64,000 bases of DNA from Fen-1308 sp035319185 (GTDB taxonomy: Bacteria > Nitrospirota > Thermodesulfovibrionia > Thermodesulfovibrionales > Dissulfurispiraceae). Positions 39,606-48,913 of this stretch are shown here, in pieces. Position 1 is the first letter of the stretch, and every line of letters starts with the position of its first letter. A program made the translations under genes and the position numbers. The notes beneath the pieces were generated by a model. It was not told the DNA's origin and made no database searches. It worked only from the letters and a program-made list of their open reading frames with translations. The stretch spans positions 1 through 64,000 of the forward strand of contig DATHDF010000035.1 in NCBI GenBank assembly GCA_035319185.1, written 5' to 3'.

Positions 39606-41714
39606 CTACCTCCGGACATGAAGTATGCCGTCCATCTGGGATATCTTGTTCATAAGTCCGACAAGCTGATTTCTGTCCTTCACTTCCATGGTCAGTTCAA
39701 TAAGCGCCCTTTTGTCCGATGTCGAATCAGCCTTCAGCGATGCGATGTTCACATTCACCGACGAGATAAGGGCGCTCAGGTTCGCAAGAATGCCCGGCTT
39801 GTCGAGCGTTTCCAGATAAACCTTGGTCTGGGTCGTGGTTTCACCCTCATGCCTCCACTGGACCTCGATCATGCGCTCTGTGTCCACCGCCACCCGTTCA
39901 AGACTGGGACATTCTTTGCGATGGATCGTTACTCCCTTTCCCTTTGTTATGAATCCTATGATTCTGTCGCCGGGCACCGGCATGCAGCATTTGCCGATCC
40001 GATACAGCACGTTGTCGATACCCTTGATAGTGATGACGTCATGCTGCTTTTTGGCGGGACGAACCGTCTTGGCAGAAGGCACCTCTTCCTTCTCCGGCTC
40101 GAACCTGTTTATTACCTGTTTTGCCGAAATCTTGCCATAGCCGATCAGAACATACAGATCCTCTATATTCTGAACACTGAAGCCTTTCATAACTTCATCC
40201 ATTTTCTGGGACTTGAGTATCGCAAGCGGCAGGCTATGTCTTCTCAGTTCATCTTCAATCAGTTTCGTGCCCAGTTCGATCCCGCTCTTTCTCTCTTCAG
40301 CCCTCGCCCACTGCCTGATCTTGCTCTTTGCGCGCTGCGTCACCACGAATTTCAGCCAGTCCTTGCTCGGCGTCTGGTTAGGGGACGTGAGTATCTCTGC
40401 GACATCCCCACTGTTAAGCTTGTACCTCAGCGGGACTATCCTGCCGTTGACCTTGGCCCCTATGCACTTGTCGCCGACAGCCGAATGGATACTGTACGCA
40501 AAATCCACCGGCGTAGAATCGACAGGCAGCTCCTTGATATCCCCGGCCGGCGTGAAGACATAGACAGTATCGGGGACGACCTCTCCCTTGACGGCTTCCA
40601 GAAATTCCCTGGCGTCCGAAATCTCCTTGACCAGATCGCGCAACCATGTGACAAAGCGCGCGCCCTTGCTGTCCCTGACTTCCTTCTCCTTGTATCTCCA
40701 ATGGGCCGCAATGCCTTCCTCGGCAATCTCGTCCATTTCTTTCGTGCGTATCTGGAACTCAACCCTGTCGCCAGAGGGTCCTACAACTGTTGTGTGCAAT
40801 GACTGATACATATTGGATTTCGGCAGGCTGATGAAGTCCTTGAAGCGGCCAGGGACAAGCGGCCACATCGAATGGATGATACCCAGTATGTCATAACAGT
40901 GTGCTACCGTGTCGGTTATGATCCTTATGCCAACAACATCGTAAACCTGTTCAAACGGTATCTTCTGTTTGAGGATTTTCTGATATATGCTGTAACTGTG
41001 CTTCAGGCGCCCTTTTATCTTGGCCTCGATGCCTATAGGTTTTAGTTTTTCGCTGATTATCGAAATGACCTCGTTTATGAACCTGCCGCTCTCTTCCTTT
41101 CTCTGCGCGACCTTCGTCTGCAGTTCCAGATAAAGGTCCGGCATAAGCGTTTTGAAACACAGGTCTTCAAACTCTATGCGCAGCCAACCGATGCCCAGCC
41201 TGTTTGCAAGCGGGGCATAAATATCCAGCGTTTCGCGCGCTATCCTCATCTGCTTTTCTTCTGGCAGATGTTCAAGCGTCCGCATATTGTGGAGTCTGTC
41301 GGCGAACTTGATGAGAATCACTCTCACATCTTTGGCCATAGCCAGCAGCATCTTCCTGAAATTCTCTGCCTGTGCCTCCTCGCGTGTCATGAATTCCACT
41401 TTGCTCAGCTTGGTGACGGCATCCACCAGAAAGGCGATTTCGTTTCCGAACATCTCCTTTATGTCTTCGGTCAGCATCCCTGTGTCCTCAACCGTATCAT
41501 GCAGAAAGCCTGCGGCAATGGTCGCAGAATCCAGCTTCATGTCAGCCAGAATGTCCGCGACGGAGATGGGATGTTCAATATACGGAGAACCTTCCATACG
41601 CCTCTGAGTGCAGTGAGCCTCGCGTGAAAAAATGAAAGCCTTCTTTATGACATCGATATTTGCCTTAGGGTTGTATGCCAATACTTTTTCAAGCAGGCTT
41701 TCGATTTTTTCCAT
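39606..41714 (-). CDS. rel: Bifunctional (p)ppGpp synthetase/hydrolase
   Basis: Makes and degrades the stringent-response alarmone. 702 residues: HD hydrolase domain with HCTQRRMEGSPYIEHP and AAGFLHDTVEDT intact; synthetase domain with GRLKHSYSIYQKI and the RFKDFISLPKSNMYQSLHTT motif (the RxKD form of bifunctional enzymes rather than ExDD); TGS domain starting VYVFTPAGDIKELP; conserved Cys segment IGKCCMPVPGDRIIGF; and a C-terminal ACT domain. Divergent from murA. Confidence 0.97.
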   Translation of the reverse strand: MEKIESLLEKVLAYNPKANIDVIKKAFIFSREAHCTQRRMEGSPYIEHPISVADILADMKLDSATIAAGFLHDTVEDTGMLTEDIKEMFGNEIAFLVDAVTKLSKVEFMTREEAQAENFRKMLLAMAKDVRVILIKFADRLHNMRTLEHLPEEKQMRIARETLDIYAPLANRLGIGWLRIEFEDLCFKTLMPDLYLELQTKVAQRKEESGRFINEVISIISEKLKPIGIEAKIKGRLKHSYSIYQKILKQKIPFEQVYDVVGIRIITDTVAHCYDILGIIHSMWPLVPGRFKDFISLPKSNMYQSLHTTVVGPSGDRVEFQIRTKEMDEIAEEGIAAHWRYKEKEVRDSKGARFVTWLRDLVKEISDAREFLEAVKGEVVPDTVYVFTPAGDIKELPVDSTPVDFAYSIHSAVGDKCIGAKVNGRIVPLRYKLNSGDVAEILTSPNQTPSKDWLKFVVTQRAKSKIRQWARAEERKSGIELGTKLIEDELRRHSLPLAILKSQKMDEVMKGFSVQNIEDLYVLIGYGKISAKQVINRFEPEKEEVPSAKTVRPAKKQHDVITIKGIDNVLYRIGKCCMPVPGDRIIGFITKGKGVTIHRKECPSLERVAVDTERMIEVQWRHEGETTTQTKVYLETLDKPGILANLSALISSVNVNIASLKADSTSDKRALIELTMEVKDRNQLVGLMNKISQMDGILHVRR

Positions 41715-41795
41715 TTCTCATTATACCTGTTTGTATCCGGAATATGCGCTATTACTGCAGGCAATCCGGCATCGATACTGTGTTACAATAGACCG

Positions 41796-43052
41796 ATGGA
41801 ACAGCTTATTATCAGGGGTGGCAAATCTCTCAAAGGGGAAGTCTCTATCAGTGGGGCCAAGAATGCGGCATTGCCCATCATTACCGCATCCCTGCTAGCT
41901 CCGGGCGTCCATCAGATTACAAACGTCCCGGAACTGCGCGATGTAGCGACGATGGGGCGGCTCATAGGGCACATGGGTGGCTTGACGGGATACCGTGAAG
42001 GCGTTATAACGCTTGATACAGGCCGCCTTCGCACGCCCGAGGCTCCATATGCGCTGGTAAAGACGATGCGCGCTTCCGTCCTTGTTTTAGGGCCGCTCGT
42101 GGCGCGTTTTGGCAAGGCACGGGTGTCATTGCCGGGCGGCTGCGCCATAGGCGGGCGTCCTATTGACCAGCATATCAAGGGGCTGGAAAAAATGGGCGCT
42201 AAAATTTCACTTGAAGGCGGCTACGTCATTGCAAAGGCGCGCCGTCTGAAGGGTACAAAGATATATTTCGATATAGCCACGGTTACCGGCACGGAAAATA
42301 TCATGATGGCAGCAACGCTGGCCAAAGGAACGACTGTGCTGGAGAACGCCGCCCGAGAGCCTGAGGTGAAGGACCTGGCCGATTGTCTTACAACTATGGG
42401 CGCAAAGATAAAAGGCGCAGGCGAGAGCGTAATTGAGATTACAGGAGTGGATAGCCTGATACCAATCGCAAACTACTCTGTCATACCGGACCGCATTGAA
42501 GCCGGCACTTTCATGACAATTGCGGGAGCAACCGGCAGCGATATAGTGATCAGGAATTGCCGACCCGACCACCTCGATGCTGTAATTATGAAGCTGAAAG
42601 ATTCCGGGATACGCTTTGAAGATACAAAAAAGGGCCTGCGGGTCGTCGGCCCGAAAAGACCTGTTGCCGGCAGTATCAAGACTCTGCCATATCCGGGCTT
42701 TCCAACGGACATGCAGGCGCAGTTCATGGCTCTCATGACCATTGCGTCGGGGACCAGCATAATACACGAGAGCATCTTCGAAAATCGCTTCATGCATGTT
42801 GCCGAGCTGAGGCGCATGGGCGCAGACATCGCCATCGACGGCGGCGCAGCTGCGGTCAAAGGCGTGGACCGACTTACAGGCGCTCCGGTCATGGCGACCG
42901 ATCTGCGGGCGTCCGCATCACTGATAGTTGCAGCACTCTGCGCAAAAGGTGAAAGCGTCATACAGCGAATTTATCACCTCGACCGCGGCTATGAACGCAT
43001 AGATGAAAAACTGAAAAAGCTTGGTGCTGATATCAAAAGGATTGCGGAATAA
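41796..43052 (+). CDS. murA: UDP-N-acetylglucosamine 1-carboxyvinyltransferase
   Basis: First committed step of peptidoglycan synthesis. 418 residues with N-terminal GGKSLKGEVSISGAKNAALP, the catalytic Cys in LPGGCAIGGRPIDQHIKGLE, and C-terminal RGYERIDEKLKKLGADIKRI. The catalytic Cys means fosfomycin sensitivity would be expected from family knowledge. Divergent from rel with about 80 bases between starts; followed by the toxin-antitoxin pair in the opposite direction. Confidence 0.97.
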   Translation: MEQLIIRGGKSLKGEVSISGAKNAALPIITASLLAPGVHQITNVPELRDVATMGRLIGHMGGLTGYREGVITLDTGRLRTPEAPYALVKTMRASVLVLGPLVARFGKARVSLPGGCAIGGRPIDQHIKGLEKMGAKISLEGGYVIAKARRLKGTKIYFDIATVTGTENIMMAATLAKGTTVLENAAREPEVKDLADCLTTMGAKIKGAGESVIEITGVDSLIPIANYSVIPDRIEAGTFMTIAGATGSDIVIRNCRPDHLDAVIMKLKDSGIRFEDTKKGLRVVGPKRPVAGSIKTLPYPGFPTDMQAQFMALMTIASGTSIIHESIFENRFMHVAELRRMGADIAIDGGAAAVKGVDRLTGAPVMATDLRASASLIVAALCAKGESVIQRIYHLDRGYERIDEKLKKLGADIKRIAE

Positions 43053-43083
43053 GATGCTCGCTGGATGAAGGCTGCAGGCGGAT

Positions 43084-43518
43084 CTACCTGTTCTTTTTCA
43101 GCCGAAGGGGATTTTCAATCAAGATCCCCTCGATTACCTGACCCGAATTAAGGTCTTCGGTTAACACCTTTTCGCATTTCGCTTCATATGCGGCGACAAT
43201 GATTAGTGCGTCCCAAAAAGATATGCGGTATTTCTCCTCGATCTCGGCTGCCCTTATAATGGCTGCAGGAGAAAGCTCCCTGATGTTCCAGCAAATGTAT
43301 GCCCTCAGGATTTCCCTTGCTTCAGATTTGGAAATAGTGCTTTGAATCTTCCTCGTGACGGCGACATAAAATTCCTGCAATACCTGATTGCTTAAAACGC
43401 CTGCCCGTTTATTCCAAAGCTCCTCAACAATTGTGCGTGCCGCAGAATGTTTTTCTCCCGCGTCCCTGTCATGCGCGTAGACAAGGATATTCGCATCAAG
43501 AAAGACCCTACCGCTCAC
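43084..43518 (-). CDS. PIN-domain ribonuclease toxin (VapC-like)
   Basis: 144-residue PIN domain. Acidic residues typical of the active site are in FLDANILVYAHDRD, in IRAAEIEEKYRISFWDALIIVAA and later in LTEDLNSGQ. VapC toxins cleave tRNA or other RNAs. It overlaps its partner antitoxin gene by 11 bases. The toxin gene follows the antitoxin gene, the common order. Targets are unknown. Confidence 0.9.
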   Translation of the reverse strand: MSGRVFLDANILVYAHDRDAGEKHSAARTIVEELWNKRAGVLSNQVLQEFYVAVTRKIQSTISKSEAREILRAYICWNIRELSPAAIIRAAEIEEKYRISFWDALIIVAAYEAKCEKVLTEDLNSGQVIEGILIENPLRLKKNR

Positions 43519-43741
43519 GCAGCTCTTCCCTGGTATATTTTATCTTTCCTCCAAAATGGTAGCCCTTATCGAGAATGGACAAGGCCTTCTTCTTGCACTG
43601 CTCATAATAATCGTCTTCCTCGACTATCTGCCTCAGGAAATCGCTTAAGAGCCTGTTAAGCGACGTCTCTTTCTTTGATGCGATTACCTTGCCTTTTTTT
43701 ATCAAATCCTTGTCAAGACGAATCGTCACATTCTGTTTCAT
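43508..43741 (-). CDS. Ribbon-helix-helix antitoxin (VapB-like)
   Basis: 77 residues with an N-terminal ribbon-helix-helix (QNVTIRLDKDLIKKGKVIASK, ETSLNRLLSDFLRQIVEE) for DNA binding and dimerisation, and a C-terminal basic/Gly tail that usually blocks the toxin. It overlaps the PIN-toxin gene. The upstream palindromes at 43760-43776 and 43778-43794 are candidate operators for autorepression, as in other type II pairs. Confidence 0.87.
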   Translation of the reverse strand: MKQNVTIRLDKDLIKKGKVIASKKETSLNRLLSDFLRQIVEEDDYYEQCKKKALSILDKGYHFGGKIKYTREELRER

Positions 43742-43759
43742 CTGCAGCCTCCTGCTTAC

Positions 43760-43794
43760 ATGCTCAATTTAAGCATAGCACGTTGATTACGTGC
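43760..43794 (-). promoter_or_regulatory. Candidate operators upstream of the toxin-antitoxin pair
   Basis: A 17-base near-palindrome with half-sites ATGCTCAA and TTAAGCAT (one mismatch; 43760-43776) and a second perfect inverted repeat GCACGT-N5-ACGTGC (43778-43794), 19 and 37 bases upstream of the antitoxin ATG. Confidence 0.5.
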
Positions 43795-43903
43795 AGTCAA
43801 TAATAGACTCAATGCCATGCAATGTAATGATCACAAGACCTATTTTAGAGGGTCTTGCAATAGATTTGTTGACAGGGATCTACGGCAGACCGTACTACTG
43901 GCC

Positions 43904-45661
43904 CTATTTCCTGAACATCTTCTTCAGCTCGTTCATTGATATCCTGATCCTCGTAGGCCTGCCGTGCGGGCAGCGATCAGGCTCGTCACAGGCTGCCAAG
44001 TCCTTCAGCAGCTCGTTGACTCTTGCCATATCAGGCGTTTCCCTGCCCCTCATCGATGAATGGCATGCCAGTCGCGCCGCGATGCTCTCATGCAGATCTG
44101 ACAGCGGACCGGCCTGCCTATGCGATGTCGCTCCATCGTCTGTGATACAGGAAGCCAAGTCTGTGATAAGCTCGTTCACATCAGCAGCCATCAGCACCTC
44201 CGGCAAGCTTCTCACTATGATCGTTCCATGGCCAAAATCCTCGGCCTCGATGCCAAAATCGGTCAGCAACTGAAGATTATTCAGGACCGCATTGTATTCT
44301 TTCGGACCCAGCCTGACCTGCTGCGGAAAAAGCATCCTGTGAGAAGCAGCATCTTTCCTGATCAACAATCGTTCATAATTGACCCGTTCATGCGCAGCAT
44401 GATAGTCAATAATGGCAAGTCCGCCCTTTTCCGGTACAGCCACAAACGTCTCACCGAGATAGAGGAAAGGCGTCCACACTTCGTAAGGCAACCCGGAGGG
44501 TTCAGCAATATGCGCAACATCGCCTCCGGACCGTCCGGCAGTCAAAACCCCGTTTGCATTGTCATTAGCGTCCCGCCGAGAGTTATCAGCTGTCGCGCTG
44601 CCCAGCATATACTGTCCCTTGATCCTCTCACCGTCGGTCGCCCCAGAAAGAAAGTCCATATCCGCATCTCTAAGCGCTTCTCGCGCAGTTCCGAGGATGA
44701 AATTGTATATGCCCGTCTTGTCCTCGAAACGCACTTCCCTCTTTGCAGGGTGAACATTGACATCGACCTTCTCCGGATCAACGTAAAGATAAACAAGAAA
44801 AACCGGATGTTTATCTTTTGGTATAAGGTCTTTGTAAGCGGTGTATACAGCATGATTGATTGCCTGGTCCCTGACAGGCCTGCTATTGATGAAGACGAAT
44901 TGCCCGTTTCTGTTGCTTCGGACATTAGATACCCTGCCGAGAAAGGCATGAATTGAAAACTCTTCGTCACCTGCAGATATCTCAATCAGGCTGTCGACGA
45001 AACACTTCCCATATACCTGCGTTATCCTTTCTTTGATCGATGCTGCGGGGGCCAATGACATGGATTCCTCACCGTCGATTCTCAGGATAAAACCTATGGT
45101 GAAGTGAGACAGCGCTTCGCGAGTCACTGCATCGATTATATGGGAATTCTCGGTTGCGTCCGACTTGAGGAATTTCCTGCGGGCCGGCGTGTTAAAAAAA
45201 AGGTCCTTGACCTCGATCGTCGTGCCTGAAGCCGGGCATAGCTTCTCGCTTTTTGTCTCGCCGCCGACTATCTCCACGCAGAGCCCGTTACTGCCAACGG
45301 CGGTTTCGTCCTCAGCCAAAGCAGTAATGAGCCTGATCTTGGATACGGCAGCGATAGAAGACAAGGCTTCGCCCCTGAACCCCATCGAACGTATCCTCTC
45401 AAGGTCCTCTTCCCGGCTGATCTTGCTTGTAGCGTATCTCTCAAATGCCATAAGCGCATCTTCCCGGCCCATCCCGCTTCCATTGTCCGAAACCCTGATA
45501 ATCCTTCTGCCGGCGCCGACAACCGAGATTTCAACCCTTGTGCTGCCTGCGTCTATGGAATTTTCGACCAGCTCTTTCACAACAGAGGCCGGACGCTCGA
45601 TCACCTCTCCGGCTGCAATCTTGTTCCGGAGCAATACAGGCAGGACTTTGATCCTGTTCAT
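43904..45661 (-). CDS. mutL: DNA mismatch repair protein MutL with endonuclease motif
   Basis: 585-residue MutL. The start MNRIKVLPVLLRNKIAAGEV at 45661 is the conserved N-terminus. GHKL ATPase motifs follow: ELVENSIDAGSTRVEI, DNGSGM, TSKI and GFRGEAL. The C-terminal domain has DYHAAHERVNYE, which fits the DxHA(x2)E(x4)E endonuclease motif (Gln replaced by Tyr), plus ARLACHSSMRG and CPHGRP metal motifs. This is the nicking MutL type found where MutH is missing. The start lies two bases from the stop of the permease gene. Confidence 0.95.
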   Translation of the reverse strand: MNRIKVLPVLLRNKIAAGEVIERPASVVKELVENSIDAGSTRVEISVVGAGRRIIRVSDNGSGMGREDALMAFERYATSKISREEDLERIRSMGFRGEALSSIAAVSKIRLITALAEDETAVGSNGLCVEIVGGETKSEKLCPASGTTIEVKDLFFNTPARRKFLKSDATENSHIIDAVTREALSHFTIGFILRIDGEESMSLAPAASIKERITQVYGKCFVDSLIEISAGDEEFSIHAFLGRVSNVRSNRNGQFVFINSRPVRDQAINHAVYTAYKDLIPKDKHPVFLVYLYVDPEKVDVNVHPAKREVRFEDKTGIYNFILGTAREALRDADMDFLSGATDGERIKGQYMLGSATADNSRRDANDNANGVLTAGRSGGDVAHIAEPSGLPYEVWTPFLYLGETFVAVPEKGGLAIIDYHAAHERVNYERLLIRKDAASHRMLFPQQVRLGPKEYNAVLNNLQLLTDFGIEAEDFGHGTIIVRSLPEVLMAADVNELITDLASCITDDGATSHRQAGPLSDLHESIAARLACHSSMRGRETPDMARVNELLKDLAACDEPDRCPHGRPTRIRISMNELKKMFRK

Positions 45662-45662
45662 G

Positions 45663-46688
45663 TCAGACAAGTCCTCGCTCCCTAAGCTCGCTCTTGACAT
45701 AAGCATAATAGATCGGCGCAGCAATGACACCGGCAAGCCCGAACGCGGCCTCCATCGTTATCATCGCAATCAGCAATTCCCAGGCATGCGCGCGTATCTG
45801 GCTGCCGATAATCTTCGCGTTAAGGAAATACTCCAGCTTGTGAATTACAAGCAAAAATGCAAGGGACGCTGCCGCGGCTGAAAGAGAGTTGCTCATACTG
45901 ACGATAACTACAGCCGTGTTCGATATTACATTGCCGATGACCGGCAGGAGACCGGCTATGAAGGTAATAGCCACAAGCACCTTGATAAGCGGCAGATGAA
46001 CGCCGAAAAACGGCAATACGACGCCCAGATATATGGCAGTGAAAAGCGCATTGATCGCCGCAATTCGCACCTGGGCAAATACCACGAAACGAAAAGACCG
46101 GCTGAACTTCTCTACACGCCCAGCCAGCGCGGCTGCAAAAGGCTTATGGTCCTCCGACGAATTGACCTGCCCGACGGCCAACAGGGCCCCGATCACCATC
46201 CCAATGAGGACATGGACCAGCATAAGCCCCGCTTCCCTGCCAACAGTCCGCACCTCTCCGGCATGTCCCTGCAGCCACGATGCGATACCGGTCCGTATCC
46301 CTTCAGGGTCTCCGGGCAAGTATCCGATAATCCATGAAGGAAGCGCCTCGCGGTATTCCTCGATGATCTCGGCCATTTTGTTCATAAGCGCAGGGACATC
46401 TCCAGACTCGCCATGGAAAAATGCAATGCCTCCCCAGATCAACAGTGACAGCGAAGTCATTATGGCAGTGGCAAGAAGGGCGACCACCACGATTCTGGCG
46501 AGCCGGCCCTGCAGCTTTGCAATTCTCAATGGCGGGGCAAGAAGATGGACCAGTTCGTATACAAGAAACCCGGACAGCAAGGCGGGGAGCAGATGCAGTT
46601 TAAGGACCAGCAGCATTGCAGTGCCCGATGATATCCAAGCTGCAATCTCGCATCCAGTCACTTTTTGCCTTTCGCCTTCCGGCCCCAT
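45663..46688 (-). CDS. AI-2E family transporter (YdiK/TqsA-like permease)
   Basis: 341-residue inner-membrane protein with about seven to eight helices. The C-terminal part shows ALFTAIYLGVVLPFFGVHLPLI, AGLLPVIGNVISNTAVV and LEYFLNAKIIGSQIRAHAWELL, close to the family consensus. AI-2E proteins are implicated in efflux of signalling molecules or osmolytes; function of most is unproven. The start is uncertain (first ATG at 46688). Directly upstream of mutL. Confidence 0.82.
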   Translation of the reverse strand: MGPEGERQKVTGCEIAAWISSGTAMLLVLKLHLLPALLSGFLVYELVHLLAPPLRIAKLQGRLARIVVVALLATAIMTSLSLLIWGGIAFFHGESGDVPALMNKMAEIIEEYREALPSWIIGYLPGDPEGIRTGIASWLQGHAGEVRTVGREAGLMLVHVLIGMVIGALLAVGQVNSSEDHKPFAAALAGRVEKFSRSFRFVVFAQVRIAAINALFTAIYLGVVLPFFGVHLPLIKVLVAITFIAGLLPVIGNVISNTAVVIVSMSNSLSAAAASLAFLLVIHKLEYFLNAKIIGSQIRAHAWELLIAMITMEAAFGLAGVIAAPIYYAYVKSELRERGLV

Positions 46689-46863
46689 CCGAACCTCCGT
46701 AACGCTTCTGTCTTATGTGGCCGCAGGAAACCTTTCATATCAGCTATTCATCGGGGTCCTGCAGCAGCAGAAAAAAGCCTGTCAATCCGTATTATAACCC
46801 TTTGCGGTCAGCATATGCAGTCGGCCATGTCAGTCACACTCGGTCATAGGGTAAAATAGTCAT

Positions 46864-47631
46864 ATGCGTAATATAAGGATGATGCTGCAGTATGACGGCG
46901 CAAATTATCTGGGATGGCAGGTCCAGCCCGCCGGCATCACTATTCAGGGTTGCATCCAGAAGTGCCTTTCCAGAATTACGGGAGAGAAGGTCAATGTTAT
47001 TGCAGCCGGCAGGACCGATGCCGGGGTCCATGCCATCGGACAAACCGCCGGCTTCACGACGTCCTCAAAACTCAGCCCTTATGTATTACAGAACGCCCTT
47101 AACTCCCTCCTCCCTAATGATATCCGAATAATTGAAATCGAAGATGCTGACGAATCTTTCCATGCCCGTTATTCAGCCAGGGGGAAATCCTATATCTACC
47201 TCCTGACGACGGACAGGGTTGTATCTCCATTCATTTGCCGTTACGTCTGGAGGCTACCTTATAGTCTCGACACTGCAGCCATGAAGTCGGCCCTCCAATA
47301 CATCTCCGGCACTCATGATTTTTCTGCGTTCCGCGGCAGCGGCTGCGGGGCCAGGAGCACGCAGAGAACTATATATGATGCTTCGCTGTTTGAGACGAAC
47401 TCGGTAGAATCCGTAACGATCCGGCTTAGTGGAGCCTTCATGAGGTTCCGCTTCGAAGGTGACGCTTTTTTGCGTCATATGGTCAGAAATTTGGTCGGGA
47501 CTATCGTTGAAGTCGGAAAGGGAAGGTTAAGACCGGAAGATATGAGGCGAATCATCGAAAGCAGGGACAGGAGGTGCGCAGGAATGACCGCTCCCGCCCA
47601 GGGCCTGTTTCTTGAGAGCGTCACATATTGA
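46864..47631 (+). CDS. truA: tRNA pseudouridine synthase A
   Basis: Makes pseudouridine at positions 38-40 of the tRNA anticodon arm. 255 residues. GRTDAGVHAIGQ carries the catalytic Asp. Family motifs include YDGANYLGWQVQP at the N-terminus, FHARYSARGKSYIY and DAFLRHMVRNLVGTIVEVGKG. Convergent with the DksA-type gene downstream. Confidence 0.97.
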   Translation: MRNIRMMLQYDGANYLGWQVQPAGITIQGCIQKCLSRITGEKVNVIAAGRTDAGVHAIGQTAGFTTSSKLSPYVLQNALNSLLPNDIRIIEIEDADESFHARYSARGKSYIYLLTTDRVVSPFICRYVWRLPYSLDTAAMKSALQYISGTHDFSAFRGSGCGARSTQRTIYDASLFETNSVESVTIRLSGAFMRFRFEGDAFLRHMVRNLVGTIVEVGKGRLRPEDMRRIIESRDRRCAGMTAPAQGLFLESVTY

Positions 47632-47694
47632 ATTTTACTGGCGCCGTCACCCGACCTTAATCAGCCGCATGCGTGCTGCAGCGACGCTGCGATC

Positions 47695-48120
47695 TCAGAT
47701 CGACCCCTCTTCTTTTTCGAGTTTTTCCTTCATCTCCCTTTCCTCCTGGCAATCTCTGCAAAAGATGGCGAAAGGGAGTATCTTCAGCCTTTCTTCGCTG
47801 ATCTCGTCGCCGCACTCGTCGCATACTCCGTAAGTGCCCTCGCTGAGCTTTCTGAGAGCAGTGTCTATTTTAAGCAGCGTTTCCCGATGTGTGCTCAGTT
47901 GCCTGAGGTTTATGTCCTCTGCAAGATCGACCACCGACAGGTCTCCGTCGTCGAGCACCGTTTCGACAAGCTGTTTTTTCTCGCCCGATACATATTTCCG
48001 GATCTCTGATTTGCTTTCTTTGACGATATCCTCGCGCTTTTGAATCAGCGCCCTTCTCAGCCTTTCTTTCCGCGTCTCTTCACTTTCCGGTTTTTCTTTC
48101 TTCAGTGCTTTTTTTACCAT
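47695..48120 (-). CDS. DksA/TraR-family zinc-finger protein
   Basis: 141 residues. An N-terminal coiled-coil region (acidic and basic, KGETLKID-type heptads) and a C-terminal C4 zinc finger (GVCDECGDEI and FCRDCQ) place it in the DksA/TraR family, which binds the RNA polymerase secondary channel. The tip shows DDGDLSVVDLAEDINL, where DksA proteins have conserved Asp residues, so it may act with ppGpp; Rel is encoded in this window. Last gene of the rpsB-tsf-pyrH-frr run. Confidence 0.88.
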   Translation of the reverse strand: MVKKALKKEKPESEETRKERLRRALIQKREDIVKESKSEIRKYVSGEKKQLVETVLDDGDLSVVDLAEDINLRQLSTHRETLLKIDTALRKLSEGTYGVCDECGDEISEERLKILPFAIFCRDCQEEREMKEKLEKEEGSI

Positions 48121-48186
48121 ATATCGCTCCTCGGCTCAGCATGGAATGCGCATTGCAACTCAATTCCTTGCCGGCAGCCTTGCCTT

Positions 48187-48327
48187 CTATTTTTCTGCGG
48201 CAGCGACTTCCTCTTTGTGTACTTCGACAATGCTTCTGATCTTAATGCCGGCCTGTTCAAGCGCCTTCTGGATATCGCTCATCTTTGCATCTGTGACCTT
48301 CACGACGAAACTAGAGTTCAAAGACAT
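48187..48327 (-). CDS. Small gene between frr and the DksA-type gene (46 residues)
   Basis: ATG at 48327 to TAG at 48187-48189; the SD GGAGG lies seven bases before the ATG, inside the last codons of frr, whose stop is only one base away. The product is charged: MSLNSSFVVKVTDAKMSDIQ, then a helix KALEQAGIKIRSIVEVHKEE. It ends AAEK. The tight spacing and strong SD argue for a real gene. Function unknown; a small regulator or ribosome-associated protein is conceivable. Confidence 0.6.
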   Translation of the reverse strand: MSLNSSFVVKVTDAKMSDIQKALEQAGIKIRSIVEVHKEEVAAAEK

Positions 48328-48328
48328 G

Positions 48329-48883
48329 CTAGACCTCCATTATCTCCTTTTCTTTGTGCTGGAGCACTTCTTCAACTTTATGGACATATGAATCGGTCAG
48401 CTTCTGAATCTCCTCCTGAAACCTCTTTACGTCGTCCTCGCTTATATGCTGCTCTTTTTCTTTCTTCTTTACATCCTCAAGTATGTCGCGGCGAATATTC
48501 CTTACAGCAACTCGAGCCTCCTCGGCCCTCTTCTTTACAACCTTGACGAGCTGCTTTCTCCGCTCCTCCGTCAGCTGGGGAATGTTGATCCTTATCGTCT
48601 TGCCGTCGTTGCCCGGCGTCAGTCCAAGATCTGATTTCAATATCGCCTTTTCGATATCCGGGATCAGCCTCTGCTCCCATGGCTGGATAGTGATCTGCCT
48701 GCTTTCTGGGATACCAAGGGTAGCGACCTGGCCTATATGCGTAGGCGTTCCATAATAATCGATCTTGATCCCGTCCAGCAGGCTGAGAGAAGCTCTTCCA
48801 GTCCTTATTGATCCGAAGTCCTTTTTGAGCGACTCTATCGCCCCGGTCATCCTGTCGGTCGCCTCTTTCTTAAGTACCTGCAT
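48329..48883 (-). CDS. frr: Ribosome recycling factor
   Basis: Splits post-termination ribosomes together with EF-G. 184 residues, normal. The helical domain contains DFGSIRTGRASLSLLDGIKIDYYGTP; the C-terminal domain has GKTIRINIPQLTEERRKQLVKVVKK. Part of the conserved rpsB-tsf-pyrH-frr order on the reverse strand. Confidence 0.97.
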   Translation of the reverse strand: MQVLKKEATDRMTGAIESLKKDFGSIRTGRASLSLLDGIKIDYYGTPTHIGQVATLGIPESRQITIQPWEQRLIPDIEKAILKSDLGLTPGNDGKTIRINIPQLTEERRKQLVKVVKKRAEEARVAVRNIRRDILEDVKKKEKEQHISEDDVKRFQEEIQKLTDSYVHKVEEVLQHKEKEIMEV

Positions 48884-48913
48884 TTTTCACCCCGTCGGCA
48901 AACGATCTTGCGA

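Noticed and set aside
43834..43857. CAAGACC/GGTCTTG repeat after mutL
   Set aside because: Seven-base stem without a T-run; possibly a weak terminator, not strong enough to list.
47678..47690. GCAGCGACGCTGC palindrome between truA and the DksA-type gene
   Set aside because: One-base loop and no T-run; too short and G+C-rich to be a convincing terminator or operator.
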